Assembly (NCBI GenBank): GCA_015068855.1
Contig: SVJS01000001.1
Span: forward strand, 62,001 to 126,000
Source of the DNA: Oscillospiraceae bacterium
GTDB lineage: Bacteria; Bacillota; Clostridia; UBA1381; UBA9506
Reading direction: 5' to 3'
Length of the DNA: 64,000 bases
Each line of letters starts with the position of its first letter. Within the stretch, counting starts at the first letter, position 1. The position numbers and the translations under genes are program-made. Below the pieces are notes generated by a model, which saw nothing but the letters and a program-made list of their open reading frames with translations, made no database searches and had not been told where the DNA came from. This document shows positions 8,013 to 16,661 of the stretch, piece after piece.

Positions 8013-8359
8013 TGGTGGAGACGAGGAGAATCGAACTCCTGTCCGAAAATATCGCAGCCTCAGGCTCTCCGAGTGCAGCTTGTGATCAGGATTCCCCCCA
8101 CTGTCAGCTCACAAGCAAGCTGACAGCTTCGGTAGCTTCATTAATACCTGGTCGGCGCAAAGCTTAACCGACTCATGTTCACTGCAAAATGATGCCCTAT
8201 CCCCGACCGCAGTCCTTCAGGGTAGGACAGCTGCCATTAATTAGGCAGCAGCTAATTCAGTGTTAGCGTTTAAATTTAAAAATTGCGGCTTTTATAGCGG
8301 CACCGCACCGCTACTCGCTCCCGGGACCTTAATATCCCCGTCGAAACCGTTGCGTCCCC
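8013..8359 (-). ncRNA. ssrA: tmRNA (transfer-messenger RNA)
   Basis: 347 nt, rescues stalled ribosomes by trans-translation with SmpB. The 5' end GGGGACGCAACGGTTTCGAC and the 3' end with the T-arm (GTTCGATTC) and CTCCTCGTCTCCACCA are diagnostic; GGGGAC pairs with GTCTCC, and CCA is encoded. The likely tag frame reads GCT AAC ACT GAA TTA GCT GCT GCC TAA, giving ANTELAAA, ending in a hydrophobic Ala-rich degron as expected. The resume codon is inferred from position and the GCT start; the eight-residue tag is short. The gene has a perfect promoter upstream and a repeat-derived terminator downstream. Confidence 0.96.
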
Positions 8360-8367
8360 ATGTCTTT

Positions 8368-8396
8368 ATTATACCCAAATCCGCTCCTCGTGTCAA
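8368..8396 (-). promoter_or_regulatory. Sigma-A promoter of ssrA
   Basis: On the minus strand TTGACA (8396-8391), 17-base spacer, TATAAT (8373-8368), ending nine bases before the mature tmRNA 5' end. Perfect consensus, fitting a highly expressed RNA. Confidence 0.93.
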
Positions 8397-8479
8397 TAGA
8401 AATCCCCGGTATCTCTACCTTATATTCCCTCTGCCCCTTTTATTTTATTCAATTATTTAGCAAAAAGATGCAAATTGCA

Positions 8480-8508
8480 TTGCATTTATTGGCAAAATAC
8501 AATATAAT
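8480..8508 (+). promoter_or_regulatory. Sigma-A promoter of hslO
   Basis: TTGCAT (8480-8485), 17-base spacer, TATAAT (8503-8508), 37 bases before the hslO start. The trk genes may also be read from here. Confidence 0.75.
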
Positions 8509-8545
8509 AGGAGTATCAATACAGAAACAGTAAGGAAGAGAACAC

Positions 8546-9421
8546 ATGGCGAAAATTACAAGAGCAATGGACGCAGAAGGATTTGTCAGAATCAGTTTTA
8601 TAGATAGTCGGGATATTGTTGAAACCGCCCGCGAGATTCACCACACTTCCCCCGTTGTTACGGCGGCTTTGGGGCGCACCTTGACCGTGACGGCCCTTTT
8701 GGGCTCTCTTTTTAAGGAGCCGGCCCACAATCTGACCGTTTACATTAAGGGTGACGGTCCCTTGGGCGGCATGGTGGCCACAGCAGACGGAGGTGGCATG
8801 GTTAAGGGATATCCCTATCAGCCATTGGTTGACCTGCCGCTTAAAAACGGAAAGCTGGATGTTGGCGGCGCCATCGGCAAAGGCTCTTTGGCCATTTCCC
8901 GTGATTTGGGCTTAAAAGACCCCTATGTAGGTCAGGTTCCCTTAGTAACAGGCGAAATCGCCGAAGATTTTACCTATTATTTTGCTAAATCTGAGCAAAT
9001 TCCCACGGCGATTGCCTTGGGCGTTTTGGTGGAGAAAGACCTATCTGTTCGTCAAGCCGGTGGCTTTATTGTGCAGCTCATGCCGGGCGCGCCGGATTCC
9101 GTGGCCGCTGTGATTGAAGAAAATCTGGCCTCTCTTCCCCCCGTGACAACGCTTTTAGAGCAAAACATGAGCCCCGAGGACATTATCGTGATGGTTCTGG
9201 CGGGCCTGTTCGTGAAAATCTTAGACCCTTTGGAGTATGAATACCGCTGTGATTGCAGCATAGAAAAAATTACGAAAGCTTTAATCAGCTTAGGGGCGGA
9301 AGAACTGTCCGACATGATTGAAAAGGACAAGGGTGCGGAGCTCACATGCCAGTTCTGTCCTAAGGTGTATCGTTTTAACAGCGAGGAATTGCAGGCTCTT
9401 TATGACTCAGCCAAGCAATAA
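8546..9421 (+). CDS. hslO: Hsp33 redox-regulated chaperone
   Basis: 291 residues, normal for Hsp33, a cytosolic holdase activated by oxidation. The N-terminal domain shows ALGRTLTVTALLG and the GDGPLGGMVATAD fold motif. The C-terminal zinc site is intact: CxC (YRCDCS) and CxxC (CQFC), whose disulfide formation releases zinc and switches the chaperone on. ATG 8546 follows AAGGAAGAG. trkA starts 39 bases later on the same strand. Confidence 0.95.
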   Translation: MAKITRAMDAEGFVRISFIDSRDIVETAREIHHTSPVVTAALGRTLTVTALLGSLFKEPAHNLTVYIKGDGPLGGMVATADGGGMVKGYPYQPLVDLPLKNGKLDVGGAIGKGSLAISRDLGLKDPYVGQVPLVTGEIAEDFTYYFAKSEQIPTAIALGVLVEKDLSVRQAGGFIVQLMPGAPDSVAAVIEENLASLPPVTTLLEQNMSPEDIIVMVLAGLFVKILDPLEYEYRCDCSIEKITKALISLGAEELSDMIEKDKGAELTCQFCPKVYRFNSEELQALYDSAKQ

Positions 9422-9460
9422 GCACGCATAGAGTATCGAAAAACACAGGAGGCAATTACC

Positions 9461-10822
9461 ATGCAAATTATTATTGTCGGCGACGGCAAGGTTGGTATGA
9501 CATTAACAGAATACCTTTCCTTAGAGGGTTATGATATTACGGTTATTGACAATAACCCCAAAGTCATTAACACCGTGGTGGCTACCTATGATGTTATCGG
9601 CATCAGCGGAAACGGTGCCAATTATGACGTTTTAACGGAAGCCGGTGCGGCAAAAGCAGACCTTTTGATTGCTGCCACAAGCTCGGATGAACTCAATATT
9701 TTAAGTTGCCTGATGGCAAAAAAGATAGGCACAAAGCACACGATTGCAAGAGTCCGCAATCCTGAATATGCCCAGCAGCTTGTGTTCTTACGTGAAGAAC
9801 TGGGCCTTAGCATGGTTGTTAACCCTGAGTTTGAGGCCGCGCGTGAAATCTCCCGTATTCTCCGCTTCCCCTCTGCCATTAAAATAGACTATTTTTCCAA
9901 AGGCCGTGTGGATTTAGCTGAAATTAAGTTGCCTGAAAACGGGTACTTAGCCGGAAAGAGACTCTCCGATTTATATAAAATCTGTAGGGATAAAATTTTG
10001 ATTTGCGCCGTTCAGCGCGGCGAAGAAGTTATCATTCCTGACGGTCAATTTTTGTTGGCCGCAGGCGATAAAATTCACATCACAGGTTCCCACAGCGCCT
10101 TAGCATCCTTTTTTAAGGCCATCGGTATGTTTAAGGAGAAATCAAAACATGTTTTAATCATTGGTGGCGGCATGATCGCCTTCTATTTGGCACGTCAATT
10201 GACCGACATTGGTGTTGATGTTAAAATTATTGAGCAAAAAGAAGAACGCTGCATGGCGCTTTCCGAAGCGCTTCCCAAGGCAACCATTATCTGTGGTGAC
10301 GGAACCGACCAGGCCACCTTGCTCGAAGAGGGCATTGAAAATTCAGATGCCTGCGTTGCGCTCACAGGTATTGACGAGGAAAACATTATTATTTCTCTCT
10401 ATGGTCAGGGGCTTGGCATCGGCAAGGTGATCGCCAAAATTGACCGCATTTCCTTTATGGATATGGTGGAAAGCGTGGGCATTGAAAGCATCATTTCGCC
10501 GAAATATATTACCGCTAACCGCATTGTCCGCTATGTTCGTGCCATGCAAAATTCCGGCGAATCCAGCATGAAAACCCTCTATAAAATCGTTAACAATCAG
10601 GTTGAAGCCCTGGAGTTTTCCATTCCGCAGGACTCCTTTTATACAAATATACCCTTGAAAGATTTGAACACGAAAAAGGGCATTCTGATTGCAGCCATCA
10701 TCCGCCATGGCCGGCTGATTATTCCCAGCGGTCAGGATCACATAGAAGCTAAGGACAGTATTATTGTTGTGGCCGCAGCGAGAGACCGCATCACAAATTT
10801 AGAAGACATTTTTAATAGATAA
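9461..10822 (+). CDS. trkA: Trk potassium uptake regulatory subunit TrkA
   Basis: 453 residues, a peripheral NAD/ATP-binding regulator of the TrkH channel. It has two repeated RCK units: the first starts QIIIVGDGKVGMTLTEYL, a Rossmann nucleotide motif, and is followed by a TrkA-C domain around residues 140-220; the second starts HVLIIGGGMIAFYLARQL near 230 and is followed by another TrkA-C domain to the end. The double layout is that of the full-length TrkA rather than the single-RCK KtrA. GGAGG precedes the ATG. trkH follows 49 bases downstream. Confidence 0.93.
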   Translation: MQIIIVGDGKVGMTLTEYLSLEGYDITVIDNNPKVINTVVATYDVIGISGNGANYDVLTEAGAAKADLLIAATSSDELNILSCLMAKKIGTKHTIARVRNPEYAQQLVFLREELGLSMVVNPEFEAAREISRILRFPSAIKIDYFSKGRVDLAEIKLPENGYLAGKRLSDLYKICRDKILICAVQRGEEVIIPDGQFLLAAGDKIHITGSHSALASFFKAIGMFKEKSKHVLIIGGGMIAFYLARQLTDIGVDVKIIEQKEERCMALSEALPKATIICGDGTDQATLLEEGIENSDACVALTGIDEENIIISLYGQGLGIGKVIAKIDRISFMDMVESVGIESIISPKYITANRIVRYVRAMQNSGESSMKTLYKIVNNQVEALEFSIPQDSFYTNIPLKDLNTKKGILIAAIIRHGRLIIPSGQDHIEAKDSIIVVAAARDRITNLEDIFNR

Positions 10823-10871
10823 AAGGCGGGTTTGCCTTTTTCTTACCTTTTCCTCAGGAGGCGTTTCCTAT

Positions 10872-12317
10872 ATGAATTACAAAATGGTTGCCCACCTAAT
10901 CGGGCGCATCATGCTTGTCATGGCCATTTTTATGTGTTTACCCTTGCTGATTGCCGTAATTAAGCAGGAAGACACCATAAGCGGCTTTTTAATCTCGATC
11001 GGTGTGCATGCCGGCATCGGCCTGTTGTTCGGATTAAAGCGGCCGAACCATACCGAATTATATGCTAAAGAAGGTGCCGTTGTGGTTGGCCTCGGTTGGC
11101 TGATCACCTCCCTGTTAGGCGCTCTTCCCTTTTACATCAGCGGCGAAATCCCCAGCTATATCAACGCTTTTTTTGAAACCGTTTCCGGCTTCACCACAAC
11201 CGGTGCCAGCATTTTACGAAATATTGAAGGCTTATCGCAAAGTGCCTTGTTCTGGCGCAGCTTTACCCATTGGATTGGTGGCATGGGTGTGCTTGTTTTC
11301 GTTCTGGCCATTATGCCGAAATCGCACGCCAGCCAGTCCATTCACATCATGCGCGCCGAGTCCCCCGGCCCGCAGGTTGGAAAGCTGGTGTCCCGCATGC
11401 GAAACACCGCCCGTATTCTCTACGGGATTTATATCGCCTTAACGCTTCTGGAAATTCTGAGCTTGAAGCTCGTTGGCATGCCTTGGTTTGACAGCGTTCT
11501 GCATTCCTTTGCAACAGCCGGTACAGGCGGTTTTTCTATTAAGAACGCCAGCATTGCCGCCTATGACAGCGCCTCTGTGGACCTTATTATCTCCGTTTTT
11601 ATGACCCTTTTCGGCATTAACTTTTCCTTGTTTTACCTGATTTTAACCGGCAATATTTTGCAGGCATTAAAAAGCGAGGAATTGCATTGGTATCTTGGCA
11701 TTATTGCCACGGCCACCTTGCTCATCTCCCTGAACATTTTGCCCCAATATCAGACCTTTTTGGAAGCGCTTCGCTATGCTTTCTTCCAGGTTGCGTCCAT
11801 CACCACCACCACAGGCTTTATCACGGCGGATTATGAGGCCTGGCCTATCTTTTCCCAATCCATTCTGATACTGCTGATGTTCTTCGGTGCCTGTGCCGGC
11901 TCTACCGGCGGCGGCATCAAAGTGTCCCGCATACTCATTTTGGGAAAAGTGGCCTTTCGTGAACTGCGGCAGCAGCTTCGTCCCCGTTCTGTGACCGCCT
12001 TAAAGCTCGAAGGCAAGCAGCTTGATTCCGGGGTTGTTGCCGGCGTTATGGCCTACATGTCCATTTATACCTTTATTATTGTAATTTCGATTATTTTGTT
12101 AGGCCTTGACGATTTTTCTTATACCAGCAATTTCTCCGCCGTTATAACCTGCGTCAACAACGTAGGCCCAGGCCTTGGTGCGGTTGGTCCTTCGCGCAAC
12201 TTTGCTCTGTATTCCGATTTTTCAAAGATAATTTTATCCATTGACATGTTAGCCGGCCGTTTGGAGCTTATCCCCATCGTTATGCTCCTGTCGCCCGCCA
12301 CCTGGAAACGGCGCTAA
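10872..12317 (+). CDS. trkH: Trk potassium channel subunit TrkH
   Basis: 481-residue integral membrane K+ translocating subunit. Four pore-loop repeats with filter-type sequences are visible, e.g. SGFTTTGAS, ATAGTGGFSI, TTTTGFITADY and NNVGPGLGAVGP. The third and fourth filters follow the usual pattern of a Gly residue flanked by Thr/Val. AGGAGG lies upstream of ATG 10872. With trkA it makes a complete two-gene potassium uptake system. The second messenger c-di-AMP commonly controls Trk/Ktr systems in Bacillota, and a c-di-AMP receptor gene (darA) lies in this window; a direct link is not shown. Confidence 0.93.
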   Translation: MNYKMVAHLIGRIMLVMAIFMCLPLLIAVIKQEDTISGFLISIGVHAGIGLLFGLKRPNHTELYAKEGAVVVGLGWLITSLLGALPFYISGEIPSYINAFFETVSGFTTTGASILRNIEGLSQSALFWRSFTHWIGGMGVLVFVLAIMPKSHASQSIHIMRAESPGPQVGKLVSRMRNTARILYGIYIALTLLEILSLKLVGMPWFDSVLHSFATAGTGGFSIKNASIAAYDSASVDLIISVFMTLFGINFSLFYLILTGNILQALKSEELHWYLGIIATATLLISLNILPQYQTFLEALRYAFFQVASITTTTGFITADYEAWPIFSQSILILLMFFGACAGSTGGGIKVSRILILGKVAFRELRQQLRPRSVTALKLEGKQLDSGVVAGVMAYMSIYTFIIVISIILLGLDDFSYTSNFSAVITCVNNVGPGLGAVGPSRNFALYSDFSKIILSIDMLAGRLELIPIVMLLSPATWKRR

Positions 12318-12345
12318 AACAACTCGATAAAGGAGCGTCCCTACT

Positions 12346-12573
12346 ATGCCACATATAACGCTTAAAATGTACAAAGGTCGAACAGAAGCGCAAAAACAAG
12401 CCGTTTGTGACGCTTTGAATCAGACCTTGCAGGACACGCTGGGATGCAGCGAGGAGGCCATCAGCGTTTCCATTTTTGAATATGACCCCGCTGATTGGGC
12501 CAACCAGGTGTTTTATCCTGAAATCATGGCGGAGGAAGATAAGCTATACAAAAAACCGGGCTACAAGCCCTGA
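12346..12573 (+). CDS. Tautomerase superfamily protein (PptA/4-OT type)
   Basis: 75 residues starting MPHITLKMYKGR; Pro2, which becomes the N-terminal catalytic base after Met removal, is present, as in 4-oxalocrotonate tautomerase and the PptA family. The FEYDPADWA segment matches PptA-like members. It follows trkH by 28 bases, with AAAGGAG before the start, so it may be co-transcribed. Substrate unknown. Confidence 0.8.
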   Translation: MPHITLKMYKGRTEAQKQAVCDALNQTLQDTLGCSEEAISVSIFEYDPADWANQVFYPEIMAEEDKLYKKPGYKP

Positions 12574-12575
12574 TG

Positions 12576-12637
12576 AAAAAAGCGATGCAAAAAGTCGGTT
12601 TCCCATAGGACGAAATCGGTTTTGCATCGCTTTTTTT
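12576..12637. terminator. Bidirectional terminator with long arms
   Basis: AAAAAAGCGATGCAAAA pairs with TTTTGCATCGCTTTTTT across a 27-base loop, between the convergent tautomerase and ferredoxin genes; the right arm touches the ferredoxin stop codon. Confidence 0.85.
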
Positions 12638-12818
12638 ATTCTGTTATGATAACGGCAACAGGGCATCCCTCGGCCGCTTCCGAAACGCAGGCTTCCTGCG
12701 ACGGCTCCGGCTGTGCTATAACCTTGGCCGTGCCGTCGTCACCCATGTCAAAAACCTCCGGACAGGTGCTTGTGCACAGACCGCAGCTGATGCAGCCTTC
12801 GATGATTGTGACCTTCAT
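12636..12818 (-). CDS. Small single-cluster ferredoxin
   Basis: 60 residues. CISCGLCTSTCP supplies three Cys of one [4Fe-4S] cluster and a later Cys-Pro (GCPVAVI) the fourth, as in single-cluster ferredoxins of Clostridia and Thermotoga; a further Cys lies in QEACVSEAAEGCP. It carries electrons in the cytosol; partners are not shown by context. ATG 12818 has GGGAGG eight bases upstream; an in-frame ATG at 12890 would add a basic 24-residue leader overlapping the upstream terminator and is rejected. Confidence 0.88.
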   Translation of the reverse strand: MKVTIIEGCISCGLCTSTCPEVFDMGDDGTAKVIAQPEPSQEACVSEAAEGCPVAVIITE

Positions 12819-12878
12819 CGTATTCCTCCCGTTTTTTCTTTTGCCCTTAGGATGCTTCCTTTTCCTTTTTTTATACGA

Positions 12879-12919
12879 AAAAAATAACACCCCCGTTTTG
12901 TTGCAACGGGGGTGTTGTT
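12879..12919 (-). terminator. Terminator after the 12930 gene
   Basis: On the minus strand AACACCCCCGTT pairs with AACGGGGGTGTT and is followed by a run of T residues. It ends the long dnaX-ricT series of minus-strand genes. Confidence 0.9.
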
Positions 12920-12929
12920 TACAAGTCGC

Positions 12930-13253
12930 TTACTGGGCTGCCATTTTGCTCAGGAATTCCTTTTCCATTTCCAGAATGTCTTCCAGCCAATAGATGCCCA
13001 AATCCAGCGCTGAATACAGACTTTCTCGCTCTGCTTTCTTGGTCAGACGCGCCGTTTTAATGCTCTCGCCGTTTTTTTCAAGCAGCTCAACGGTTACCTT
13101 GGAGGCAACATTTAGATCCTTAATGGGTTTTGTGTCCATAATCGTAAAACGGGCAATAAAATTTTCATTAAAATCGCCGTAATACAGAACATTACCGTCA
13201 CGTAACAAGGGTTTACCTTCGTATAATAAACATTCCTTTGCTTTCTTAGCCAT
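12930..13253 (-). CDS. Conserved small protein of unknown function, ricT-linked
   Basis: 107 residues, not recognised. It starts MAKKAKECLLYEGKPLLRDG and has an N-terminal half that looks like an all-beta fold and a C-terminal half that is predicted helical and charged (YWLEDILEMEKEFLSKM). No signal peptide, membrane segment or cofactor motif is seen. It follows ricT by 38 bases and is last in the run before a strong terminator, so it probably belongs to that operon. A single in-frame start with a plausible ribosome site (GGGAGAAG) and coding-like composition support a real gene. Confidence 0.7.
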   Translation of the reverse strand: MAKKAKECLLYEGKPLLRDGNVLYYGDFNENFIARFTIMDTKPIKDLNVASKVTVELLEKNGESIKTARLTKKAERESLYSALDLGIYWLEDILEMEKEFLSKMAAQ

Positions 13254-13291
13254 TTGCTTCTCCCATCTGCTGCCTGAGGCAGCCTGTATTT

Positions 13292-14164
13292 TTATTCTTC
13301 CAGTTCTTTTAAGGTTGAAAGATCAATGTCCTGCTCCCGATTGCGTTTGGGCGCGTCCTTAATCACAACCAAATCAGAAACTTTACATTCGTGCACAATT
13401 TCATCGTTTCCGTTTTTCATTTTAACATTGGCAACACCCTTTAAGAGCGTTGTTGAAACCACAACACCGCGACCCTGCGGTGTCTCCACCACAGCACCGA
13501 CGTTAGGGGTTTCACGAATCAAGGCTTCATACGCCTCCTGCTCATATTTTAAGCAGCACATCAGCCTGCCGCAGGTGCCTGAAATCTTGGTGGGGTTGAG
13601 TGACAACGACTGTTCCTTGGCCATTTTAATGGAAACAGGTTCAAAATCACCTAAAAATTGAGAGCAGCACAAGGGTCTGCCGCAAATACCCAATCCGCCG
13701 CGCATCTTCGCCTCATCACGAACGCCAATCTGCCGCAGCTCAATGCGGGTGCGGAAGACCGAGGCCAAATCCTTGACCAGCTGACGAAAATCAACGCGCC
13801 CCTCGGCCGTGAAATAAAAAAGAATTTTGCTTCTGTCAAACGTATATTCAACATCAATCAAATTCATATCGAGCTTGTTTGCCAAAATCTTGGAAGCACA
13901 AATCTGATAGGCTTCCTTTTCCTTCTTTTTGTTTTCCTCCAAAACCTGCAAATCAGCCGCTGTGGCTGGGCGAACAATCTTTTTAATGGGCATGGAAAAC
14001 TTTTCTTCATCAATCTCCCGTTCTGCTATAGCCACGGTTCCACACTCAGTTCCCCGAGCTGTTTCTACAATAACGCCATCTCCTAACGAAAATTTTTTCC
14101 CGTCAGGATCAAAATAATAGATCTTACCTACTGATTTGAATCGAACTCCGATTACCTTGATCAT
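13292..14164 (-). CDS. ricT: PSP1 domain protein RicT (YaaT)
   Basis: 290 residues. In Bacillus RicT forms the RicAFT (Y-) complex, which binds two [4Fe-4S] clusters and modulates RNase Y cleavage and entry into sporulation and biofilm states. The PSP1 domain is at about 60-145 and two Cys clusters follow, CGRPLCCSQF and CGRLMCCLKYE, which fit the cluster-binding role. Partners ricA and ricF are not in the window. The gene overlaps the end of holB by 41 bases, the same pairing as in Bacillus (holB-yaaT). Confidence 0.92.
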   Translation of the reverse strand: MIKVIGVRFKSVGKIYYFDPDGKKFSLGDGVIVETARGTECGTVAIAEREIDEEKFSMPIKKIVRPATAADLQVLEENKKKEKEAYQICASKILANKLDMNLIDVEYTFDRSKILFYFTAEGRVDFRQLVKDLASVFRTRIELRQIGVRDEAKMRGGLGICGRPLCCSQFLGDFEPVSIKMAKEQSLSLNPTKISGTCGRLMCCLKYEQEAYEALIRETPNVGAVVETPQGRGVVVSTTLLKGVANVKMKNGNDEIVHECKVSDLVVIKDAPKRNREQDIDLSTLKELEE

Positions 14165-15173
14165 GAATTTCCTCCTGTATTCTCGTTACAAGCTCAAGCG
14201 ATGCAGCACCCAGGCCTGCATTACTCTGCATCCGTTCCCGAAAACGAATCAGCGCCTCCATGGAACGAACCAGACCTTTCGCTGAAAGAGCCTCAGAGAA
14301 AGCCTTGACGGCATTTTTTTTATCACTGCAAATCAAATGTGCCCCCGTTTCCACAGCCACACGCAGGCAATCACGGAAAAAGAGCAACATAAAATCAATC
14401 ACGTCTGAAAGTTCTTCTGCGTGACCTGTCAGAAGCTGATGCATGTCAACCACCGCAGCCTTATGCTGCACCATGTCCTGCAACGTGTCAATGGTTTCAC
14501 AATACAGCGCGTAAAATTTGTCATCACAGAGCATGGTTAGCCCACGACCGATATTCCCCTGAGAAAAGCTTGCTGCTAAATCCTTACGGTTTGCCTCCCC
14601 TTTTGACAGGGACATAAAATAGTCCGTAACCCGGGTGTTGGGCAAGGGCAGAAGCTGCAATTTCAGGCAACGGGACCGCACCGTTTCCAGCAGTTGATTT
14701 TGCGCCTTGGTCAAAATCAAAAAAACGACATAGGCAGGCGGCTCCTCTAAAATTTTAAGCAACGCATTTTGGGCATCATCCGTCATGGTTTCGCCGTCTT
14801 CAATGATGAACACCTTGCGCCGAGAAGAAAACGGACGCACATACGCCTCTTTAACAATTTGTTCCCGCACCTGGTCAATGCCGATGGTTTTTTTATCCTC
14901 CGGCACCATGATGCGAATCACATCCGGGTGCGCATCAGCACCCAAAAGCCGACAGGACGGGCAGGAAAGACAAGGCTTTCCATCCACGGGATTTTGACAT
15001 AAAAGGGCTGCCACAAAAGGCAGGACCACCGTCTTTTTACCAATCCCCTCCGGCCCGCAAAACATATAGGCACTCACGACTTTATCACGCAAAACGGCTG
15101 CTTGCAGCTTTTCGCAAATGCGCTCGTGACCTATCACAGACTGATAATCAAACCTTTTCAAAGCGCTCCACAT
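14124..15173 (-). CDS. holB: DNA polymerase III delta' subunit
   Basis: 349-residue clamp-loader subunit. It has the AAA+ fold seen in DnaX: a Walker A-like GPEGIGKKT, a zinc-finger-like Cys set (CLSCPSCRLLGADAHPD), QVREQIVKEA and NALLKILEEPP with the Ser-Arg-Cys (SRC) motif at VRSRCLKL. It would assemble with delta and DnaX to load the sliding clamp. It overlaps darA upstream by 26 bases and ricT downstream by 41 bases, so translation of the three is coupled. Confidence 0.92.
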   Translation of the reverse strand: MWSALKRFDYQSVIGHERICEKLQAAVLRDKVVSAYMFCGPEGIGKKTVVLPFVAALLCQNPVDGKPCLSCPSCRLLGADAHPDVIRIMVPEDKKTIGIDQVREQIVKEAYVRPFSSRRKVFIIEDGETMTDDAQNALLKILEEPPAYVVFLILTKAQNQLLETVRSRCLKLQLLPLPNTRVTDYFMSLSKGEANRKDLAASFSQGNIGRGLTMLCDDKFYALYCETIDTLQDMVQHKAAVVDMHQLLTGHAEELSDVIDFMLLFFRDCLRVAVETGAHLICSDKKNAVKAFSEALSAKGLVRSMEALIRFRERMQSNAGLGAASLELVTRIQEEIHDQGNRSSIQISR

Positions 15174-15480
15174 CCACTACAAAAATAGTTGCGCCGCCGG
15201 TTTCAATTTCCTCGGGATAGGAAGCATAGTCGCTGCCAATGGTGCCCATAAACGGTTCCGGCGTAAAAATAATCTGTTTTCTCTTCATGCTGTGCTTTGC
15301 GATGATATCCATAACCTGTTGCACACTTTCTTCCTCAACACCGGCTAACAGTGTTGTGTTTCCGGCACGCAGAAAACCGCCGGTGGACGCCATTTTTGTT
15401 ACGGAATAACCGGCTTTATTGAGTTCCCGCATAACTAAATTACCATCTTCATTGCTGACAATTGCAAATACAAGTTTCAT
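15148..15480 (-). CDS. darA: Cyclic di-AMP receptor DarA (PstA-like)
   Basis: 110-residue PII-like trimeric protein that binds c-di-AMP. MKLVFAIVSNEDG, the STGGFLRAGNTTLLAGV loop and the C-terminal GGATIFVVDVE strand match the DarA/PstA family (formerly YaaQ). The downstream holB and ricT order is the same as in Bacillus subtilis. Its targets are unknown in most species. Confidence 0.95.
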   Translation of the reverse strand: MKLVFAIVSNEDGNLVMRELNKAGYSVTKMASTGGFLRAGNTTLLAGVEEESVQQVMDIIAKHSMKRKQIIFTPEPFMGTIGSDYASYPEEIETGGATIFVVDVERFEKV

Positions 15481-15515
15481 AACTGGCCTCCATTCTGCCG
15501 CATTGCGGCTCTATG

Positions 15516-16631
15516 TTATTGTTTTTCACACAACGAAATCATAAATTCAGCCAAATCCCTTGCCGCATCAGGCTTGGAAAGGATATCCATGTTCCGTTTA
15601 AGCATCTGCATTTTGAAGGGATGTTGTAGCATCTGGTAGACTGCCTCTGTCACAGGAAACGTATCGCTGACAGCCATTGCCAGACCGTTATTTAACATAT
15701 ATTCCTTGTTCCGGTCTTCCTGGCCGGGTATCGGGTCCATCATGATAATCGGCAGATTTTTCGCCAGTGCCTCCGACGTTGACAGGCCGCCCGGCTTCGT
15801 GATGATGCAGTCCGCCGCATCCATCAGGGTTGACACCTCATGGGTGTAGCCATAGGTGATAATGGTTTTGGTTTTCGCCATGGCATCGATGCGCGCTTTG
15901 AGTTTTTTATTATTGCCACAAACAACAATCACCTGAAACTCTTCCGGCATGCTGTCAAGGCTGCGAATCGCATCAAAAACGTCGTTGCCGTAACCCATGG
16001 AACCCATCATCATCAAAACCGTAAAGCCGGCGGGGATGCCTAAAATGGCTCTTGCCTCCTGTTGCGGCATTTTGGTTACAAACTTCGGCTGAATGGGAAT
16101 CCCAAAGGGTTTCAACTTAGAAAGCGGCAAGCCTTTTTTCGTGGCCTGATACTCCAAAAGCTCCGAAGCGGTTACATAATAATCAACGTCCGCATCCTCC
16201 CAGAAAGGGTGCAGCGCAAAATCTGTCACAATCGCGATAATCTTAGCACGGATGGGATATTTTTTTCTGAGATAGGTCAGCGCAATCGCTGAAACAACAT
16301 GGGTCGCAACAATCACATCCGGATCGTAATGTTTCAGGTATTTCAGCAGCTTTCTGTTGAGGATTGATTTCACAACTCTCCCCATACCCGAATTTTTCGA
16401 ATGGTCGCGCCTGTCTGCCAAATCGTAAAAAGTCCCGTAGGCCTTAGGCATCATTTTCGTTGAAAGCAAATACCCTTTTTGCAGAGATTCCGCCAGCATC
16501 GGGCTCACATAATCGACAATATCCAAAAATCTGCACTCAACGTCCTTATGATCGGAAAACGCTTCTGTAACAGCTTTTGCCGCCTGATGATGCCCCTGTC
16601 CTGTGGGGACAGATAAAAATAACACTCTCAT
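15516..16631 (-). CDS. Glycolipid glycosyltransferase, UgtP/MGDG synthase type
   Basis: 371 residues, GT28 family. MRVLFLSVPTGQGHHQAA at the N-terminus is the MGDG synthase domain seen in processive diacylglycerol glucosyltransferases; the C-terminal half has MMMGSMGYG, a GYTHEVSTLMDAADCIITKPGG nucleotide-sugar site, and a PIPGQE motif. It probably adds hexose to diacylglycerol at the cytoplasmic face of the membrane, making glycolipid and possibly lipoteichoic acid anchor. Another GT28 group acts on peptidoglycan (MurG), but MurG has different N-terminal motifs. Confidence 0.85.
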   Translation of the reverse strand: MRVLFLSVPTGQGHHQAAKAVTEAFSDHKDVECRFLDIVDYVSPMLAESLQKGYLLSTKMMPKAYGTFYDLADRRDHSKNSGMGRVVKSILNRKLLKYLKHYDPDVIVATHVVSAIALTYLRKKYPIRAKIIAIVTDFALHPFWEDADVDYYVTASELLEYQATKKGLPLSKLKPFGIPIQPKFVTKMPQQEARAILGIPAGFTVLMMMGSMGYGNDVFDAIRSLDSMPEEFQVIVVCGNNKKLKARIDAMAKTKTIITYGYTHEVSTLMDAADCIITKPGGLSTSEALAKNLPIIMMDPIPGQEDRNKEYMLNNGLAMAVSDTFPVTEAVYQMLQHPFKMQMLKRNMDILSKPDAARDLAEFMISLCEKQ

Positions 16632-16661
16632 CGCAACACACCCTCATTCCACGTCGGTTTT

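Noticed and set aside
7898-8167. Reading frames of 89-97 codons across 7830-8167
   Set aside because: They run through the repeat and antisense to tmRNA; no ribosome site and no family.
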